Below are positions 60,411 to 64,000 of a stretch of 64,000 nucleotides of DNA, in pieces. Position 1 is the first letter of the stretch. The number at the start of each line of letters is the position of its first letter. A program made the translations under genes and the position numbers. Source of the DNA: Podocnemis expansa (taxonomy: Eukaryota; Chordata; Testudines; Podocnemididae); contig ML682007.1 of the NCBI GenBank assembly GCA_007922195.1, positions 17,034,487 to 17,098,486 on the forward strand, in the 5' to 3' direction. The notes beneath the pieces are model-generated. The model was not told where the DNA came from, searched no databases, and was given only the letters and a program-made list of their open reading frames with translations.

Positions 60411-61947
60411 GCCTGAAATGGGCCAGGTAATGACTCCGCACTCCCCAAATCGGCCCCTCCCAGCCGTGCTCAAAGAATGAAAGTTGCCCGGGGGGTAGGT
60501 CAGGGTGACACGGGGCCGGACGAGCCCGTCTCAATTCGCTTTCCTCGCTCCGGCAGCTGCGGGTTTGCCGGGGGGTTGGTGGCTCACCCCGTGTCCATCT
60601 CACCCTCCGGGCTGCTAATGTCGCTCCCCGTTTAGACTCCAGCCTTCCTGAGTCTGCCGCCTGCCGAGGTGCCTCCGACTGGCCGGGCAGCTCGCAGCCC
60701 ACGGCCCCGCGGTTAGCTGGCAACTTTCTCGCGTGGGGGCTTGGTGGTCGCCCGGCTCTGCAACACAGGGGGTGACTCACAGCCAGTTTCCTAGGACAGG
60801 ATTTTGGAGGCCCCCTGCTAGGGTTTGGGGAGGACTGGGACCTGCCCATGGTGTGGGGCGGTGGAGAAGGCATGGCACAGGCTCGGGGGCGGGAAATGTT
60901 CTCCACTCGGCTGGCTGGGTGCAGGAGAGGCCCCCTCCCCTCTCCAAGCAAACAGCACCGGCCTTTGGTGAGCAGGAGCTTGGGGCTGCTGGGGGCTTGG
61001 CCCAGCCCCAGATCCTCAGGGGTCCCCACGTCCAGGGCCAGCTGCCCCCTGCAAGGAGGGAGGCGATGGGAGAGGCAGCGCAGGCTGGGGGAGGGCAATT
61101 TTTAGCCCCACAGCAACAGCCCCATGAGCTGCAAAGGTAAAGGGCTTCACCGGCTAAACTGCAGGGGGGGCAACATAACCTGGGATCAGCCCCCCCGCCT
61201 TAATATCCTGCCCCCGCTGGGGTGGGAAGGGTGTGCAGTGGGGGGGACTCTGCAGACAAACTGGGGCTGGCTGGAGGCGCCAGGAGCGGGAGATGAAAGG
61301 GAAGCTCCTGGGGGAAGAGCTGAGCAGTTTGACCGGCTCCAGCGGCTGCCTGGCCCCGCCAGCCCCGCCCCACAGCCCCCCCGGCTCCCCCCGCCGGGGG
61401 CAGTTGCCGGGACACGGATCTGGCCTTGGCTCCCCCCCCACACACACACACTCCGGCCGGGGGAGCAGGAAAATTGCAGCAGGATCCATAGCAGGGATTT
61501 CCTTTGCCACCCCCTTTATTTCCCAACACCCCCCACTGTCATACCAATTTAGTGAGCACCCCCAACACCCCCCAATTTCAACTCCTGGGGGAAATACTGA
61601 TCCCCAGCATCGTAATTATTCTATCAATGGCGCCCCCCGCCTGCTGGAGAACAAGAAACTCAATGACAAGAATTGTCGGGAACCGTAATTATTATCAAAT
61701 ACGGGCACTCTGTCCTATTTCCACTGAGGCCGCCTGCCACTAGATGTGGCCAGGGCCCGATTCTGGTCTGGTGTAAACGAGGAGAGAGGCTCCATCCACA
61801 TCATGGAGACAGCCCGATGGAAAGGAGCTTAGATGCAGGCCTGCTCTGTGCTCCACGAAGTTGGGTTTCCTTTTTGGGCAGCATGTAATCAGTCATGGAA
61901 AGACATTGCAGTCAGGATCCTTATCTGATTGTCTCCGAGGTTTAGGA
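60411..61947. other. GC-rich upstream flank with misleading long open frames
   Basis: The 60.5-61.5 kb part is GC-rich and gives a 302-codon minus-strand frame (61098-60190) and several frames of 85-150 codons on both strands. All are rich in P, R, G and S, without domains, and are most likely composition artefacts. A CA run is at 61439-61450. Confidence 0.45.
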
Positions 61948-61961
61948 CATTTGCAAATGAA
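61948..61961. promoter_or_regulatory. POU/octamer-like palindrome upstream of MSX2
   Basis: CATTTGCAAATGAA contains the 12-bp palindrome CATTTGCAAATG, a possible POU-domain site. The same 14-mer occurs in the MSX2 intron at 55968-55981. It is surrounded by repeat-free sequence with a further TAATTTA motif. Function is inferred only from the motif. Confidence 0.3.
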
Positions 61962-64000
61962 TTCAGGCTAACGTAATTTACGAGCAGTCTGCTTCCATTA
62001 TTGGCAAGGGCTGAACCCGCCTACTACAGAGAGGCTGTTGCTCCCCAGCAGCACATTAAAAAAAATACCCTGTAAGATGTTTGGAAGAGAGCTCATTAAA
62101 ACCCAGACTTTAAACCCAGGCATTGTGCAACTGGCAAGTGAAAATAAAGGAGGGGAAATACTTTCCTTTAGACACATCTCAGGAGGAGAAAGCCTCCAAT
62201 CTGCCTGGAAATAAAGGTACTAAAATGGGACCAGACTTGCAGAAAGTTGAAACATTACCTCCAATGTAGGTGTGTGGGCAGATGCAGCCCTTTGATTTGT
62301 CAGATGTTTGAGCTCTTTCTCTTATCACCACCCTTGCCCAGGGAGAACTGAAGCCGGCAGAAAGGCGTTTGCATGCTAGATAATGTGCCTTTATCTCGAG
62401 ACAGGACTAAAAAGCCTCATACACAACGCGGCTGCCTAGCTGTCCTCATGAGGCTCTTGTTGGGTTAGGAGCCCGTTTTGATGCCCTGTCAGAGCAATCC
62501 AGCCACTCCCAAGGGGCAAGACCCCTGCTAAGGAGCTGTTCTGCTTTCCCCTCCAGCGAAGGCGCTTTGAGCAAGTACATCAAGGCCCAGATCTTGCGCC
62601 CCGCAGTCAAGGCTGGTGTAAATCCAGCGGCGGGTGTAGGCAGGATCAAGCCCCGCGTGTGTCAGGGGAGATGGGACGAGGCGGCTCTTTCAAACCATTG
62701 AGGATGGCGTGTGAATGAGTCAAAGCTGAATGGGGCAGCGGGGCTCGAACGTTCGCCTCGTGAAAGTTCCATTCCCACGCGTCCTTCGCTCCATTCTCAT
62801 TCATGTCTGCCTCGCCTGCCCCTGGCATGTGGGAATATCTCAGGCTCAGCAGAAGCCACTTGGGAAAACCACCCCATTTCTTTATCGCATGAGCTTCGGT
62901 GGCCGTAATAACCTTTCCCCAAAGGGAGACTCTCTTCCCAGTCGCAGAGCTTCACTTTCTCCAAAGAGGCGTTTTAGTTACAAGCACGGTTGCGTTTGCG
63001 ACGCGGGAAGCGTCGGCTGATGTCCTTTTTCTTTTTTAGAGACCAGGTGCTTTGCCCTCAAGGACTGCAAACGGCTTTCGAAACAAACAAACAAACAAGG
63101 GAAGCCTTCATGGGAAGGGGGCGGCCTGCTCGCGAGAGGCTAGCAAAGCGAAAGAAGGTGGGAAAGGATGAAGATTTGGGGTTCAGATGTGTTGTTCTCG
63201 TGGCTAAAAATAATGATGTTGCTCCAGGATATTTGCTGTGCACAGTGGGGCTGAGCGTTTCGGGGAGTCCTGTTTTCATTCACACGGCTGGAAAAACCAG
63301 GATCCGAAGCAGAAACACTTTGTCTCAAATGCACCACGCGGGCTGGTTGCAGAGAAACGGCGGCATAAAAGGGCCCTTGGGAACCTGCCCATCCCACACC
63401 GGGGATTTCTGGCTGTCACTGACACACCATCGATCGCCCATCCCGTTATTTATGGGCTTCTCCTAGTGTGGGGACAACACAGCCCATGGTTGGGGGGTCA
63501 CTAGTGTCTGCAAAAGGCACTTTGCTCATAGCCAATAAAGCTAGCCACTACCCTGGAGAGTTTTCCGTAAATTGCCATTTTCATTTTTTGCAGCCTATGA
63601 TTTTCCAGGAAAACCAAACAAAATTCCAAACAGTTAAAAATGCGGCAGCTGATAAATTGTTTGTCAAAGGGCTTCACCCATTTCTGTATGCAAGAGGCTA
63701 GCTTATTTCCACCGGAATTTGCTGCACCACATTTTAATTAGTGTTAAAACACTTCATCCAGGGTCCCTCTCTGGAAGAAAGGAAGCAGGTAGCATTACGG
63801 GGGTTTTAGAGGACTTAAAACTAGCATCGATTCAGATCTGTCTTTTACCTGGCTGTGGCTATAGTTTGTCTGTCCACACGCGCATAAACGCACACAATTT
63901 ATGCACATACTCGCTTTTTTTTGCCGTTAGTTTTCTTACACTGTCATTTTGCAGGGGGGGTCTTGCATATTTCCTCCCACAAAATCAGAAATGCAGAACG
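61962..64000. other. distal upstream flank of MSX2, mostly repeat-poor
   Basis: The only repeat hint is CTTTATCGCATGAGCTTCGG at 62880-62899, a possible relic of a foldback arm. GATA-type motifs AGATAATG and TTTATCTC lie near 62378-62398. The segment 63590-63760, with GATAAATTGTTTGTCAAAG and TTTTAATTAGTG, looks like candidate conserved DNA. No gene supported. Confidence 0.35.

Noticed and set aside
60190..61098. 302-codon open frame on the minus strand, the longest in the window
   Set aside because: The region is GC-rich and the product is dominated by P, R, S and G with no domain. Long frames occur on both strands here, so composition explains it. It starts from no convincing context and lies in MSX2 upstream DNA.
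62880..62899. Tenth foldback-arm copy
   Set aside because: Only about 20 bases match, too little to separate from chance.

Overview
The window looks like a piece of a sauropsid (reptile-lineage) nuclear genome, most likely a turtle, with a crocodilian as the main alternative. The evidence is a two-exon vertebrate homeobox gene with consensus splice sites, long repeat-littered non-coding DNA, a CR1-type LINE fragment, a tRNA-derived SINE with a CR1-like tail, several hAT-type miniature elements, and foldback MITEs beginning or ending in GTCTACAC/GTAGACATAGCC, which I associate with turtle and crocodilian genomes. The species call is an inference from memory of such repeats. There are no bacterial-type operons, CRISPR arrays or viral genes.

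The only protein-coding gene I can support is MSX2, on the minus strand. Exon 1 is 58390-58048, the intron is 58047-54344, and exon 2 is 54343-53919. The spliced frame is intact and gives 255 residues with an eh1 repressor motif, an MSX-class homeodomain at residues 130-189 and the MSX2-type C-terminus. A CpG-rich region covers exon 1 and its surroundings. Two CCAAT boxes and a CRE-like site lie 130-185 bp upstream of the start codon. The likely 3' UTR runs to about 52.48 kb, where tandem ATTAAA signals lie on the minus strand.

Layout: 1 to about 45 kb is a gene-free, AT-leaning stretch downstream of MSX2, full of old transposons: MITEs (1-425, 9.54-9.87, 11.6, 29.0-29.5 kb), hAT-type elements (9.9, 16.1, 24.2, 30.0, 36.5, 39.6, 41.3-42.4 kb), a Tigger/mariner-like element (7.9-8.2 kb), CR1 reverse-transcriptase remains (15.1-16.0 kb) and a SINE (28.2 kb). 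From 45 to 53 kb repeats thin out and TAAT-rich stretches appear that look like conserved regulatory DNA. MSX2 and its CpG island occupy 52.5-58.6 kb. From 58.6 to 64 kb lies repeat-poor upstream DNA with clustered SOX/FOX/homeodomain-like motifs (60.32-60.41 kb) and a POU-type palindrome that also occurs in the MSX2 intron.

A distinctive foldback repeat, whose two inverted arms share the consensus GTGGCACCTTAAAGACTAAC, occurs at least nine times, including two copies in the MSX2 intron and two in its downstream flank. I found no clearly novel gene system. The most useful leads are the candidate MSX2 regulatory clusters and the repeat structures.
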